This document shows, piece after piece, positions 8,131 to 16,401 of a stretch of 64,000 nt of DNA. Source of the DNA: Porphyrobacter sp. (GTDB taxonomy: Bacteria; Pseudomonadota; Alphaproteobacteria; Sphingomonadales; Sphingomonadaceae); assembly GCA_017744315.1 (NCBI GenBank), contig JAGIBN010000001.1, positions 310,001-374,000 of the forward strand, given 5' to 3'. The notes under the pieces are model-generated. The model saw only the letters and a list, made by a program, of their open reading frames with translations. It did not search any database and was not told the origin of the DNA. The translations under genes and the position numbers were made by a program. Position 1 is the stretch's first letter, and the number at the start of each line of letters is the position of its first letter.

Positions 8131-9012
8131 ATGTTTTCTGGCTCAATTCCGGCACTCGTCACCCCATTTCGTGGCGGACAAGTGGACGAGGAAGCCTTCC
8201 GCCGGTTCGTGGACTGGCAAATCGAAAATGGCACGTCGGCGCTCGTGCCGTGCGGCACAACCGGCGAAAGCGCCACGCTCGATAACGAGGAACATCACCG
8301 GGTTATCGCGATCTGCGTCGAGCAGGCGGCGGGCCGGGCCCCGGTTATCGCCGGCTGCGGCAGCAACGATACGCGCACCGCGCTGTGGCATATGCAAGTC
8401 GCCAAGGACCTCGGCGCCGATGCCGCGCTGATGGTCGCGCCTTATTACAACCGCCCGAGCCAAGAAGGCCTGCTGGCGCACTTCTCGTTTCTCGCCGAAA
8501 GCTGCGACCTGCCGATCGTGCTCTACAACGTGCCCGGCCGCACGGTGACCGACCTGCTGCCGGCGACCGTGGTCGAACTGGCGCGCCGTCACCCCGGCAA
8601 GATCGTCGGCATCAAGGATGCGAGCGGCGATCTCCAGCGCGTGACCCAGCACCGGCTCGGCGCCGGTCCCGACTTCTGCCAGTTGTCGGGCGACGATCCG
8701 CTGGCTCTCGCCGGCTACGTTCTCGGCCAGATCGGCTGCATCTCTGTCACCGCCAACGTCGCCCCCAAGCTCTCCGCCGAGTTCCATGCGGTGGCGGCAG
8801 CGGGCGACTACGAGGGCGCGCGCCAGATCCACGAAAAGCTGTTCCCGCTGCACAAGGCCCTGTTCGCCGACGCCAGCCCTTCGCCGACCAAGTACGCGCT
8901 GGCCAAGCTGCACAACTGGCTGACTGCAGAGACCAGGCTCCCGATCGCGCCGTGCAGCGAGGCCGGGCGCAAGGCAGTGGACGAGGCGCTGGAGATTGCC
9001 GGGCTCGCCTAG
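8131..9012 (+). CDS. dapA: 4-hydroxy-tetrahydrodipicolinate synthase
   Basis: It condenses pyruvate with aspartate semialdehyde, the first committed step to lysine and meso-diaminopimelate. The protein of 293 residues is standard length and a TIM barrel of the DapA/NAL family. Visible signatures are PCGTTGES for substrate carboxylate binding, Tyr132 in LYNVPGRT (the proton relay), and the Schiff-base Lys162 in GIKDASG. It is transcribed away from slt across a 103-base gap. The following S9 peptidase gene is convergent and its stop lies 9 bases away. Confidence 0.97.
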   Translation: MFSGSIPALVTPFRGGQVDEEAFRRFVDWQIENGTSALVPCGTTGESATLDNEEHHRVIAICVEQAAGRAPVIAGCGSNDTRTALWHMQVAKDLGADAALMVAPYYNRPSQEGLLAHFSFLAESCDLPIVLYNVPGRTVTDLLPATVVELARRHPGKIVGIKDASGDLQRVTQHRLGAGPDFCQLSGDDPLALAGYVLGQIGCISVTANVAPKLSAEFHAVAAAGDYEGARQIHEKLFPLHKALFADASPSPTKYALAKLHNWLTAETRLPIAPCSEAGRKAVDEALEIAGLA

Positions 9013-9021
9013 CTCGATAAA

Positions 9022-10971
9022 CTACTCCGCCGGATTGTACCGCTCCACGAACGCCACTGCTGCTGCCAGCATCTGATTGCGGGTAGCGGCGCGTGAGAGC
9101 CAGTGGTCCTCGTCGCGCAGGTCGAGGAACTCGAACGGCTTGCCGGCATCCTTCAAGGCATCGGCCATCTTGGTGCTCTGCTCGTAGGGCACGATTGTGT
9201 CGTCGCGGCCGTGGATCAGCAGTATCGGTGCGTCGGCCTGAGCGGCGAACATCCGCGGCGAGGTTTCCCGGAAGCCGCTCCGCGGGCCCAGTTCTTCGAG
9301 CAGCGAGGTTTTGACCATCTTGCTGTAGCCGTACTCCTGGTTTTCGGTCCGGAACATCAGGTCGAGATCGCTGACGCCAGCGACCGAAACGGCGCAGCGG
9401 TAGAGCCCGTGCTGCAACGTGACACCGGCGAGCGCGACATAACCGCCATAGCTCCCACCGACGATGCAAGCGCGTCGCGGGTCGACGATGCCCTGCGCCG
9501 CCAGGGCCGCCAGTCCGTCAGAAACATCGCTCTGCATCTTGCGTCCCCATTGGCCGTAGCCCGCGCGTTGGAAGTCCTGGTCGCGATTGGTCGATCCGCG
9601 GAAATTGGGCTGGAACACCGCGTAGCCGCGAGAGGCGTAAGCCTGGGCCCACCAGTTGAACTCCTCCTCGTCATGACTTCCGGGGCCTCCGTGCGGGAGG
9701 ATGACGACGGGTAGGTTCTTCGCCTCGCGCCCGGGAGGCAAGGTGAGGATGCCGTCGAGGTTGAGCCCGTCTTGCGCCTTGTAGGCGAAAGTGCTGATCG
9801 GTCCGACTTCTTCGGCCAGGATCTGCGGCCGCTCCTCTCCAATAAGGCGTGCGTTCAATTGGGCGCTGGTGAGGAGGAACCAGCTGCCGCTGTCCTGATT
9901 GCCAGTGGTGTTGACGATGACGTGGGAGAAGTTGGGCGTCCAGCCCATCAGCCGGACCGTTCGATCCTTGAAGGCGCGTCCGATCTTCTCAACCAGCGCT
10001 TGTTTGTCGGCGTCGAAGAAAACCTGCTCATCGGTCGTCCCGCGGCGCAGATAGCCGATCATGCGATTGTCCGACGGGTCGACGATGACGCTCACAACGC
10101 GCTCGTCGGTCAGGATTTCTGCTGGCGCGCCAGTTCCGCCCAGCGGCACCTGGTAGAATGTCGAATAGCCGTCATCGTCGTCGGCTGCATAGATCACGCT
10201 CGATCCGTCATAGCCGATCGCGGCAAGGCCGACGTCGCCGCCCGGGTTTCTGCCCGAGGCGAGGCGAAGGCCGCTGGCGTCGGCGATCTGCCATTCGCCG
10301 GTGTCTTCGCGGACATCGAGCGTTGCTACGACCTGGCCGTTACCGCCGACGAGCCAGCTGCGCAGCTCGCCTTCGCGCGCGGGGTCGCTGACCGCACGGG
10401 CGCGCTCCTGCGCGAAGTCGAGGGCGATCAGGGAAGGGCGGGTGTGTTCGAGATAGTAGTCATGGTTGTCGTTACGCTGGCCGAGCTGGACCCCACCGAA
10501 GAAGCCGGTCCACCGTCCATCGACCTGGCGAATGCCGTAGTCTCCGCGAAGGGCCCGGAGGATCGACCGGTTCTTGTCGAACACCACTTTGACCTCTTCG
10601 CCCGCCTTCGCCGGAATGACGACGCCGCGTTCGAATTCCGCCGTACTGGTGGTGAAGCCCATGCCGAGGTCTTCGGTCTGGCTGGTCACCATCAGCAAAG
10701 CCTCGTCGCCGATCCACTGGATGTCGCGAATCTTGGTGTCGGCGACCGTCAGCGCGCGCTTTGGCTGCATGGTCGTGGCGTCGAACAGGATGACTTTGCG
10801 TTGCCCGCCCTGGATCGCCAGCACCGCGAGGCTGTTGCCCGTCGGTGATAGCGCGGCATCCTCGAACGATGGCAGGTTTCCGTAGGCTTCCAGCGGCGGC
10901 GCCTCGGCTGCCGAAGCCGCAACACCAATCAAGCCACTCGCTGACGCGAGCGTCACCCAAATCCGACCCAT
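9022..10971 (-). CDS. Exported S9-family prolyl-oligopeptidase-like peptidase, paralogue 1
   Basis: An alpha/beta-hydrolase serine peptidase with an N-terminal beta-propeller (about 30-390) and a C-terminal catalytic domain (about 400-649). The signal peptide is MGRIWVTLASASG up to ASAAEA. The nucleophile is Ser507 in GGSYGGY; the charge-relay Asp lies in HGRDDTIVPY and the His in EDHWLS, so the triad is complete. The HGGPG motif that shapes the oxyanion region is present. The start at 10971 is preferred to 10983 because GGGGGG lies just upstream of it. A paralogue lies at 13139-15103 on the same strand. The natural substrate is unknown; acylaminoacyl- or dipeptidyl-peptidase activity is typical. 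Confidence 0.9.
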   Translation of the reverse strand: MGRIWVTLASASGLIGVAASAAEAPPLEAYGNLPSFEDAALSPTGNSLAVLAIQGGQRKVILFDATTMQPKRALTVADTKIRDIQWIGDEALLMVTSQTEDLGMGFTTSTAEFERGVVIPAKAGEEVKVVFDKNRSILRALRGDYGIRQVDGRWTGFFGGVQLGQRNDNHDYYLEHTRPSLIALDFAQERARAVSDPAREGELRSWLVGGNGQVVATLDVREDTGEWQIADASGLRLASGRNPGGDVGLAAIGYDGSSVIYAADDDDGYSTFYQVPLGGTGAPAEILTDERVVSVIVDPSDNRMIGYLRRGTTDEQVFFDADKQALVEKIGRAFKDRTVRLMGWTPNFSHVIVNTTGNQDSGSWFLLTSAQLNARLIGEERPQILAEEVGPISTFAYKAQDGLNLDGILTLPPGREAKNLPVVILPHGGPGSHDEEEFNWWAQAYASRGYAVFQPNFRGSTNRDQDFQRAGYGQWGRKMQSDVSDGLAALAAQGIVDPRRACIVGGSYGGYVALAGVTLQHGLYRCAVSVAGVSDLDLMFRTENQEYGYSKMVKTSLLEELGPRSGFRETSPRMFAAQADAPILLIHGRDDTIVPYEQSTKMADALKDAGKPFEFLDLRDEDHWLSRAATRNQMLAAAVAFVERYNPAE

Positions 10972-11063
10972 GTGTCCCCCCATGTCGGTTTCCGGGCGAG
11001 GCTATTACGCAGCCGGCCTCAGGAGCAAGGAGGAAATCGAATTTCCTGTTTGGGGAGCAGGGC

Positions 11064-12251
11064 TTAGTAAAGCGGGGAGGGGTGTTCCCGGCCCAGCATC
11101 ATCGCGCCATAGGTCTCGACCGCCGGCTGGGCGATGATCATGTGCTGGTTGAGCGTCAGCGCGTCGCGGGCGAGGCGTTCGAGGACCGAGCCCTCGAAGA
11201 TCACGTTGGCGCCGATCAGGTCGAACAACTGGCGGGTGACGTCCACCGCCATCCGAAACGCATTGACGTTGGCGAGGGCGAGGCGGCCCTTGGTTTCGAC
11301 CTTTGGTGTGCCGGCCTCCAGTTCGGCCCAGAACTCATCCGCGGCGCGGTAAAGGAACGCGTGGGCAGCGCCCCAGGCCGTCTCGGCTTTGGCGATGGCT
11401 TCGCGCACCTGGGTGATCTCAGCCATCGGGCGGGGCGGGATGCCGCCCTTGCGTTGGGCGACCAGCGCCTTGGCCTCGTCGATCGAGCGGCGGGCGGTGC
11501 CTAGTGGGACTGCGGCCATGGTCGTGACCCAGTTGAAACCACTCGAATAGAGCGGGTCGCGCCCGGCGAACATCGCTTCCTCGATCCGTAGCGCCTGGTC
11601 TTCCGGGATGAACACGCCCTCGGCGCGGTAGTGATTGCTGCCGCTGCCGCGCAAGCCGTGGGTGTGCCAGGTGTCCTCGATCACCAGCTGGTCCGCGCGA
11701 CAGAAAGCGAGGCGGCCTTCAGGAATGCCGTTCGGGCCGATCACCGGCTCGCCGTTCTCGAATAAAGCGCCACCGCTCATCACCACATCGGCATGGGTCA
11801 CCCCGCTGCCGAAAGGGAACCTGCCTGTGAGGATGTAGCCGCCATTGACCCGCTCGACCTTGCCATGAGCGGTGGTGAACTGTCCGGCGGTGATCATGTC
11901 GGGGTCAGGCAGGAGGCGGGCCGAGGCGCTAGCGGGCAGGAACTCAGCGAGCAGGCCACTGTCGGCGCCGATCTTGACGCACCAGCCGACTGAGGGGTCG
12001 GCGTGGGCGAGCACTTCCATCACTCGCAATTGCTGTGGCAAGCTCATCTGCAGTCCGCCCTTCGCGCGGGAGCGAGCCATGCGGAAGAAGCCGGCCTGCC
12101 GCAGATCTGCCACGAGATCGGCGGGCAGTCTCCGCAGCGCCTCTATCTCTGCCGATCGAGCCGCGATCGATGATGCCATGTCTCGGGCGTTTTGCAGGAT
12201 GCGCTCGGCATCCAGCGAACCGGCATCGGCGGAACTTAAGGCTGTCGCCAT
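11064..12251 (-). CDS. Acyl-CoA dehydrogenase-fold flavoprotein (flavin-dependent monooxygenase type)
   Basis: The 395 residues show the acyl-CoA dehydrogenase fold: a helical N-domain (LRRLPADLVADLRQAGFFRM), a middle beta-domain (FPFGSGVTHADVVMSGG) and a helical C-domain ending in HMIIAQPAVETYG. The first domain and the type-2 C-terminal domain resemble the HsaA/PaxC/DszC class of reduced-flavin monooxygenases more than catabolic acyl-CoA dehydrogenases, and I see no clear catalytic Glu of the latter. The substrate is unknown and no flavin reductase is adjacent. It is a single gene, divergent from the cupredoxin at 12341. Confidence 0.8.
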   Translation of the reverse strand: MATALSSADAGSLDAERILQNARDMASSIAARSAEIEALRRLPADLVADLRQAGFFRMARSRAKGGLQMSLPQQLRVMEVLAHADPSVGWCVKIGADSGLLAEFLPASASARLLPDPDMITAGQFTTAHGKVERVNGGYILTGRFPFGSGVTHADVVMSGGALFENGEPVIGPNGIPEGRLAFCRADQLVIEDTWHTHGLRGSGSNHYRAEGVFIPEDQALRIEEAMFAGRDPLYSSGFNWVTTMAAVPLGTARRSIDEAKALVAQRKGGIPPRPMAEITQVREAIAKAETAWGAAHAFLYRAADEFWAELEAGTPKVETKGRLALANVNAFRMAVDVTRQLFDLIGANVIFEGSVLERLARDALTLNQHMIIAQPAVETYGAMMLGREHPSPLY

Positions 12252-12340
12252 CGCTTTCCCTTCGGTAACCGGTTCTCTCCCGCGCCAATGTGTAGGGGCG
12301 GTCAGATGGTCACGTCCAGCCCCGGAAACGGAGGACTCCC

Positions 12341-12760
12341 ATGCGCAGGTTTTCGATCATTCTCGCTATCGGTGCGATGGCCCTATGCACGGCCGGCCAC
12401 GCCAGCCAGCCGGAAGCTGCCGCGCCTTCAGCCAATGCGGGAGCTGAGACCGAGCAGCGCGTCGAGCTGTCGAACTTCGACTTCAACCCAAAGGAAATCC
12501 ACCTGCAGGCCGGACACTCTTACGCGCTCGTAGTGGCAAACCAGGCCTCAGGCGGTCACAACTTCTCAGCGCGAGAGTTCTTCGCTGCCTCGAAGATCCA
12601 GGCCGCCGATGCTGCTCTCGTGACCGACGGCGAGATCGAGGTTCCGGCGATGTCCACGCGCACGGTCCATCTCGTCCCGGCCGCAGGATCCTACAAGCTG
12701 GTGTGCACGCACGCCGGTCATGCCTTCCTAGGCATGAGGGGCAAGATCGTCGTCGAATAG
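12341..12760 (+). CDS. Periplasmic cupredoxin-like copper protein
   Basis: A 139-residue protein with a signal peptide (about 1-22) and a plastocyanin/azurin-like domain. The type-1 copper ligands can be assigned: His73 in GGHNF, Cys122, His127 and Met132 in a C-x4-H-x4-M loop, close to the azurin C-x4-H-x3-M spacing. A one-electron carrier or copper-handling role in the periplasm follows from the family. The ribosome-binding site GGAGG lies 6 bases before the ATG. It is divergent from the flavoprotein gene and convergent with the small basic gene, whose stop lies 5 bases away. Confidence 0.85.
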   Translation: MRRFSIILAIGAMALCTAGHASQPEAAAPSANAGAETEQRVELSNFDFNPKEIHLQAGHSYALVVANQASGGHNFSAREFFAASKIQAADAALVTDGEIEVPAMSTRTVHLVPAAGSYKLVCTHAGHAFLGMRGKIVVE

Positions 12761-12765
12761 GCGGC

Positions 12766-13059
12766 TTAGGCCGTACCGTTCCGGCGCCGGGTATCCCAGC
12801 CCTTGCGCGCGGCGGCGGAGCGTTGCTCTGGCGACCCGGACTTGTGCGCCCGTCCACCGCGCGAAGACGAGACGTGCGTGTCCTTCTTTCCGCGGCCGGA
12901 GCCGGACTTGTTGCCTCCGCCGCTCTCCTTGTTGACGGTGGCCCAGGCGCGACCCTTGGCTTCCTTTTCCGACACGCCGCGATCTTCGTAGCCCTCGGCG
13001 ATATGCTCGGCCTTGCGCTTTTGCTTGTCGGTGTACTTGTCCTTGTCTCCTCGGGGCAT
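12766..13059 (-). CDS. Small basic protein of the plasmid-stabilisation / KGG stress-type family
   Basis: A 97-residue hydrophilic protein starting MPRGDKDKYTDKQKRKAEH, a sequence found in many Alphaproteobacteria and usually labelled plasmid stabilisation protein. The centre is GRAWATVNKESGGG and the C-terminal half is Gly/Ser/Lys rich and probably disordered, with RGGRAHKSG and AARKGWDTRR resembling KGG stress-protein repeats. The start at 13059 has GAGGAG 7 bases upstream. No toxin or partner gene is near, so the plasmid-stabilisation label should not be taken literally. Confidence 0.8.
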   Translation of the reverse strand: MPRGDKDKYTDKQKRKAEHIAEGYEDRGVSEKEAKGRAWATVNKESGGGNKSGSGRGKKDTHVSSSRGGRAHKSGSPEQRSAAARKGWDTRRRNGTA

Positions 13060-13082
13060 CGTGCGACTCCTCGTATGCCCAT

Positions 13083-13115
13083 CCCGCTCCGGACCAAGTC
13101 GTGGGCCGGAGCGGG
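13083..13115. repeat. 10-base inverted repeat between peptidase 2 and the small basic gene
   Basis: CCCGCTCCGG (13083-13092) and CCGGAGCGGG (13106-13115) are perfect complements with a 13-base loop. On the minus strand it lies between the stop of the upstream peptidase and the ribosome-binding site of the next gene. No T-run follows, so it is not a canonical terminator; it may act as an mRNA processing or stability element. Confidence 0.4.
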
Positions 13116-13138
13116 GTTCCAAGCTTGAGGAATCGCAA

Positions 13139-15103
13139 TCAGTCGGCCGGGTTGTGCTCCTGGACGAAAGCCATCGTCTCCTCGAGCATCTGTTGGCGAG
13201 TGTCGGCGCGCGAGAGCCAATGGTCTTCGTTGCGGAGCTCGACGAACTTGAACGGCTTGCCCGCGTCCTTCAGGGCATCGGCCATCTTCGTGCTCTGGTT
13301 GAACGGCACCACCGTGTCGTTGCGGCCATGGATCAGCAGGATCGGGGCATCGGCCTGCGCGGCGAAGCGGGTCGGAGAGATCGCCGCAAAGCCACCGCGG
13401 GGGCCGAGCTCTTCAAGGAGCGATCGCTTGAGCAGCCCGCTCTGCCCGCTGTCACGGTAGTCGGCCGAATACATCATCGGAATGTCAGCGACGCCCGCGA
13501 CCGAAACGGCGCAACGATAGAGTCCTTGCTGCAACGTCACACCCGCGAGTGCGGCGTAGCCGCCATAGCTAGCGCCGACGATGCAGGCACGGTCGCGGCT
13601 AACGATTCCGCGACGCACGAGCTCCTCGAGACCGTCGGAAATGTCGCTTTGCATCTTGCGACCCCATTCGCCGTTCCCGGCTCGCTCGAAAGTCTCGTCC
13701 CGATTGGTGGAGCCGCGAAAGTTCGGCTGGAACACCGCATAGCCGCGCGACGCAAACGCCTGCGCCCACCAGTCGAAGCCTTCGTTGTCGTGCGAATGCG
13801 GTCCGCCGTGGGGCAGCATTATCAAAGGAAGGTCCTTGGCCTCGCGCCCAGGCGGAAGGGTCAGGATCCCGTCGAGCGCCAGGCCATCGGCCGCGGTGTA
13901 TTCGACAGTCGAGATCGGCCCGACTTGTTCAGGAGCGATGGTAGGCCGTTCGAATCCGATCGGATTGGCCTTCATCTGCTTCATGTCGACGATATACCAG
14001 GTGCCTCCGTTGCCGCTTCCGCTGGTGCGGACCAGCACGCGAGAAAAGTCGGAAGCCCAATCGACGAGCCTCATGTCGGCCTGGGGAAATGCCCGGTGGA
14101 TTTTCCTCGCCACGGACTGGTGTTCGGGGGAAAAGAACTTCGGTTCGGGCACGGCACCGCCGGCGAGATAACCGAGCAGCCGGCCACTCGCCCTGTCGGT
14201 GAACAGCCGGTCGATGTCCGCGTCGGGGAGGAAGGGCTGCGCGGGTGCGCTTCCGTCGAGCGCGACCTGGTACCATTGCGTCACGTCATCGGCATCTTCT
14301 TCAGAATAGATTGCCGAAGTTCCGTCGGGGCCGAGCGAGACGAGCCCGGCATTGCCTGTCGTGGCAACGCCCGTCGCCAGCGTGTTCAACTGAGCGTTCT
14401 TCAGCGTCCATTTGCCGGTGCTCTCCTCGATCTGGAAAGTCGCGGCCACGGTTCCGTCACCGGCGAGGAGCCAGTCGACGTTGTAGCCTTCTCCGGAGGG
14501 AGGCGCCAAGCGAGAGGCTTGGTTGGTTTCGAGGTCCACCGAAAACAGCGCAGGGCGGGTGTGCGGCGCGAAAAACTCGAACGATCGCCGTTCCAGCTGG
14601 ACGCCGCCGAAATAGGCCTTCCAGTGATCGCCAACCAGGCGTCGACCGTAATTGCCGAACACAGCCTTTGCGATGTCCCGCTGCGAGCCGAACACGAAGC
14701 GCACCTCGGCCGCCGGGTCGGCCGGTACGATCAACGCCCGATAGAACTCAAACTGGTCCTGGGCGAATTCGATGCCGAGCTTTTCGGTCTGGCTGACTTG
14801 CACGACAAGGGTGTCGTCGCCGATCCAATCGACCGAGCGCACCTTGGCGTCGCCGACCTTGAGCAACCGCTCTACCGCCGACTCGTTGTTCATGATCACG
14901 ATGGACCGCTGGCCGTCGAGCACCCCGAGGACCGCCACACGCTTGCCGGTGTAGGACAGCGCCATGTCCTCGACCCCGGGAAGGTCCCCATAGGCAGAGA
15001 GTGGCACGGGTTCGGCCGAATAAGCGCTCGGCGTCAGGCCGAGCAGCATCGCCGTGGCCAGCACTGGCCGAAAGATTGCAGGAATATTCACTTGCGCCCC
15101 CAT
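13139..15103 (-). CDS. Exported S9-family prolyl-oligopeptidase-like peptidase, paralogue 2
   Basis: It has 654 residues with the same order of parts as the gene at 9022-10971: a signal peptide (ending TPSAYSAEP), a beta-propeller and a catalytic domain. Ser512 in GASYGGY, the Asp in HGRNDTVVPF and the His in EDHWLS complete the triad. Long stretches of the catalytic domain are the same in both proteins (for example FQPNFRGSTNRD and GRKMQSD), while the propellers have diverged more. The ATG at 15103 is chosen because the signal peptide begins there; an earlier in-frame ATG at 15142 adds an unlikely leader. It is divergent from smpB. Confidence 0.9.
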   Translation of the reverse strand: MGAQVNIPAIFRPVLATAMLLGLTPSAYSAEPVPLSAYGDLPGVEDMALSYTGKRVAVLGVLDGQRSIVIMNNESAVERLLKVGDAKVRSVDWIGDDTLVVQVSQTEKLGIEFAQDQFEFYRALIVPADPAAEVRFVFGSQRDIAKAVFGNYGRRLVGDHWKAYFGGVQLERRSFEFFAPHTRPALFSVDLETNQASRLAPPSGEGYNVDWLLAGDGTVAATFQIEESTGKWTLKNAQLNTLATGVATTGNAGLVSLGPDGTSAIYSEEDADDVTQWYQVALDGSAPAQPFLPDADIDRLFTDRASGRLLGYLAGGAVPEPKFFSPEHQSVARKIHRAFPQADMRLVDWASDFSRVLVRTSGSGNGGTWYIVDMKQMKANPIGFERPTIAPEQVGPISTVEYTAADGLALDGILTLPPGREAKDLPLIMLPHGGPHSHDNEGFDWWAQAFASRGYAVFQPNFRGSTNRDETFERAGNGEWGRKMQSDISDGLEELVRRGIVSRDRACIVGASYGGYAALAGVTLQQGLYRCAVSVAGVADIPMMYSADYRDSGQSGLLKRSLLEELGPRGGFAAISPTRFAAQADAPILLIHGRNDTVVPFNQSTKMADALKDAGKPFKFVELRNEDHWLSRADTRQQMLEETMAFVQEHNPAD

Positions 15104-15229
15104 TTTTTCCGGTGCTGTTGCAGTCGGCCTGCGACTTGGCAAGCCATGCCGGGGGGCGTTTCAACGATTGGCGTTTTGCGAGGATAGGGGGTTCCGCTCG
15201 TTCGGCGTAATGCCTACATGCCCGGCCTC

Positions 15230-15712
15230 ATGGCCCGTCCCAAACCTTCCACGTTCGACAAAGCGAAAACCGTCGCCGAAAACCGGCGCGCGCGGTTCGA
15301 GTATTTTATCGAGGATGTCTTCGAGGCCGGAATCGCGCTCTCGGGTACCGAGGTGAAGTCGCTGCGTTTCGGCGAAGGCACGATCGCGGAGTCCTATGCT
15401 GACCTGCGAGACGGAGAGGCCTGGCTGATCAACGCCAACATCCCCGAATTCAGCCACGGCAACCGCTTCAACCATGAGCCAAAGCGGCCGCGCAAGCTGC
15501 TGCTGCACGAGCGCGAGATCGAGAAGATGATCGGCGCGGTCGAGCGCAAGGGCATGACGTTGATCCCGCTGTCGGTCTATTTCAATTCGCGCGGTCGGGC
15601 GAAAGTGGAACTGGCCCTGGCGAAGGGCAAGCAGACCCACGACAAGCGCCAGACGATCAAGGACCGCGACTGGAAGCGCGACAAGGCGCGCCTGATGCGT
15701 GATCGCGGTTAA
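15230..15712 (+). CDS. smpB: SsrA-binding protein SmpB
   Basis: SmpB binds tmRNA and takes it to stalled ribosomes for trans-translation. The 160-residue protein is standard, with the OB-fold core ([17 protein letters not shown] and [21 protein letters not shown]) and the basic C-terminal tail ([20 protein letters not shown]) that enters the decoding centre. MARPK at 15230 is the usual family start; an ATG four codons upstream is in frame but not typical. It heads a same-strand run with DUF2062 and cckA. The tmRNA gene itself is not in the window. Confidence 0.96.
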   Translation: MARPKPSTFDKAKTVAENRRARFEYFIEDVFEAGIALSGTEVKSLRFGEGTIAESYADLRDGEAWLINANIPEFSHGNRFNHEPKRPRKLLLHEREIEKMIGAVERKGMTLIPLSVYFNSRGRAKVELALAKGKQTHDKRQTIKDRDWKRDKARLMRDRG

Positions 15713-15819
15713 GTCGGCCGTGCGGTCGGCCTGCATGACCAGCTCAACGCAAATTGCACTGACCTATCCGAAAGCCCGCTTGCAAGCGGCGGGCAGGCCG
15801 CGCAAGGCGGGTAGGGATC

Positions 15820-16401
15820 ATGGCTAACTTCCGCTCAAAGACTTTCTTGTCCGACTGGCTGCGCGAGAACATGCCCACGCGCGAGCAGATGGAGAAGAAC
15901 CGCTTCATCCGGCCGTTCGCGCACCGGGTTTTGCGTTCGGAGTTGTGGCGCTTTACCCGCCGCTCGGTTCCGCGCGGTGTGGCGCTGGGGATGCTAGTCG
16001 GGGTCATCGTGCCGTTCGCGCAGATCCTGTTCGCGGCCTTGCTCAGCACCACGGTGAAGGCTAACGTCCCGGTTGCCGCCTTGACGACTTTCGTCACCAA
16101 CCCGTTCACCACGCCGGCTATCTGGGTCGCCGCTTATTGGATCGGCGGCTGGATGCTGCGGGTCGACGCCGCGACGATTGTCGCCCCGGTCAACACCGCC
16201 ATCGAAGAGACCGAGCTGCAGCAATTCCTCGAGTGGCTGACCGGTGCAACCATGGTCACGGCCTTCGGGCTGGTGATCATCGCGATCGTTTCCGCGGCTA
16301 TCTCCTATCTTCTCGCGGTCTTCCTCTGGCGCTGGTGGATCGCCCGCAAGTGGGCCCGCCGCAAAGCCCGCCGGCTTGAGAAGGCAGTGCCCGCCGAATG
16401 A
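15820..16401 (+). CDS. DUF2062 integral membrane protein
   Basis: A 193-residue protein: a basic amphipathic N-terminus (about 1-45), then hydrophobic helices around 50-75, 85-110 and 145-170, and a very basic C-terminal tail. The segment VPRGVALGMLVGVIVPF followed by TNPFTTPAIW is the DUF2062 signature. The function is not known. Its TGA overlaps the ATG of cckA (ATGA), which argues for translational coupling with the cell-cycle kinase. Confidence 0.88.
   Translation: MANFRSKTFLSDWLRENMPTREQMEKNRFIRPFAHRVLRSELWRFTRRSVPRGVALGMLVGVIVPFAQILFAALLSTTVKANVPVAALTTFVTNPFTTPAIWVAAYWIGGWMLRVDAATIVAPVNTAIEETELQQFLEWLTGATMVTAFGLVIIAIVSAAISYLLAVFLWRWWIARKWARRKARRLEKAVPAE

Noticed and set aside
13095..13120. 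GGAAC element upstream of the small stress-type gene as a general-stress (EcfG) promoter
   Set aside because: The expected cGTT element 16-17 bases downstream is not present; the bases there read ACTTGG.
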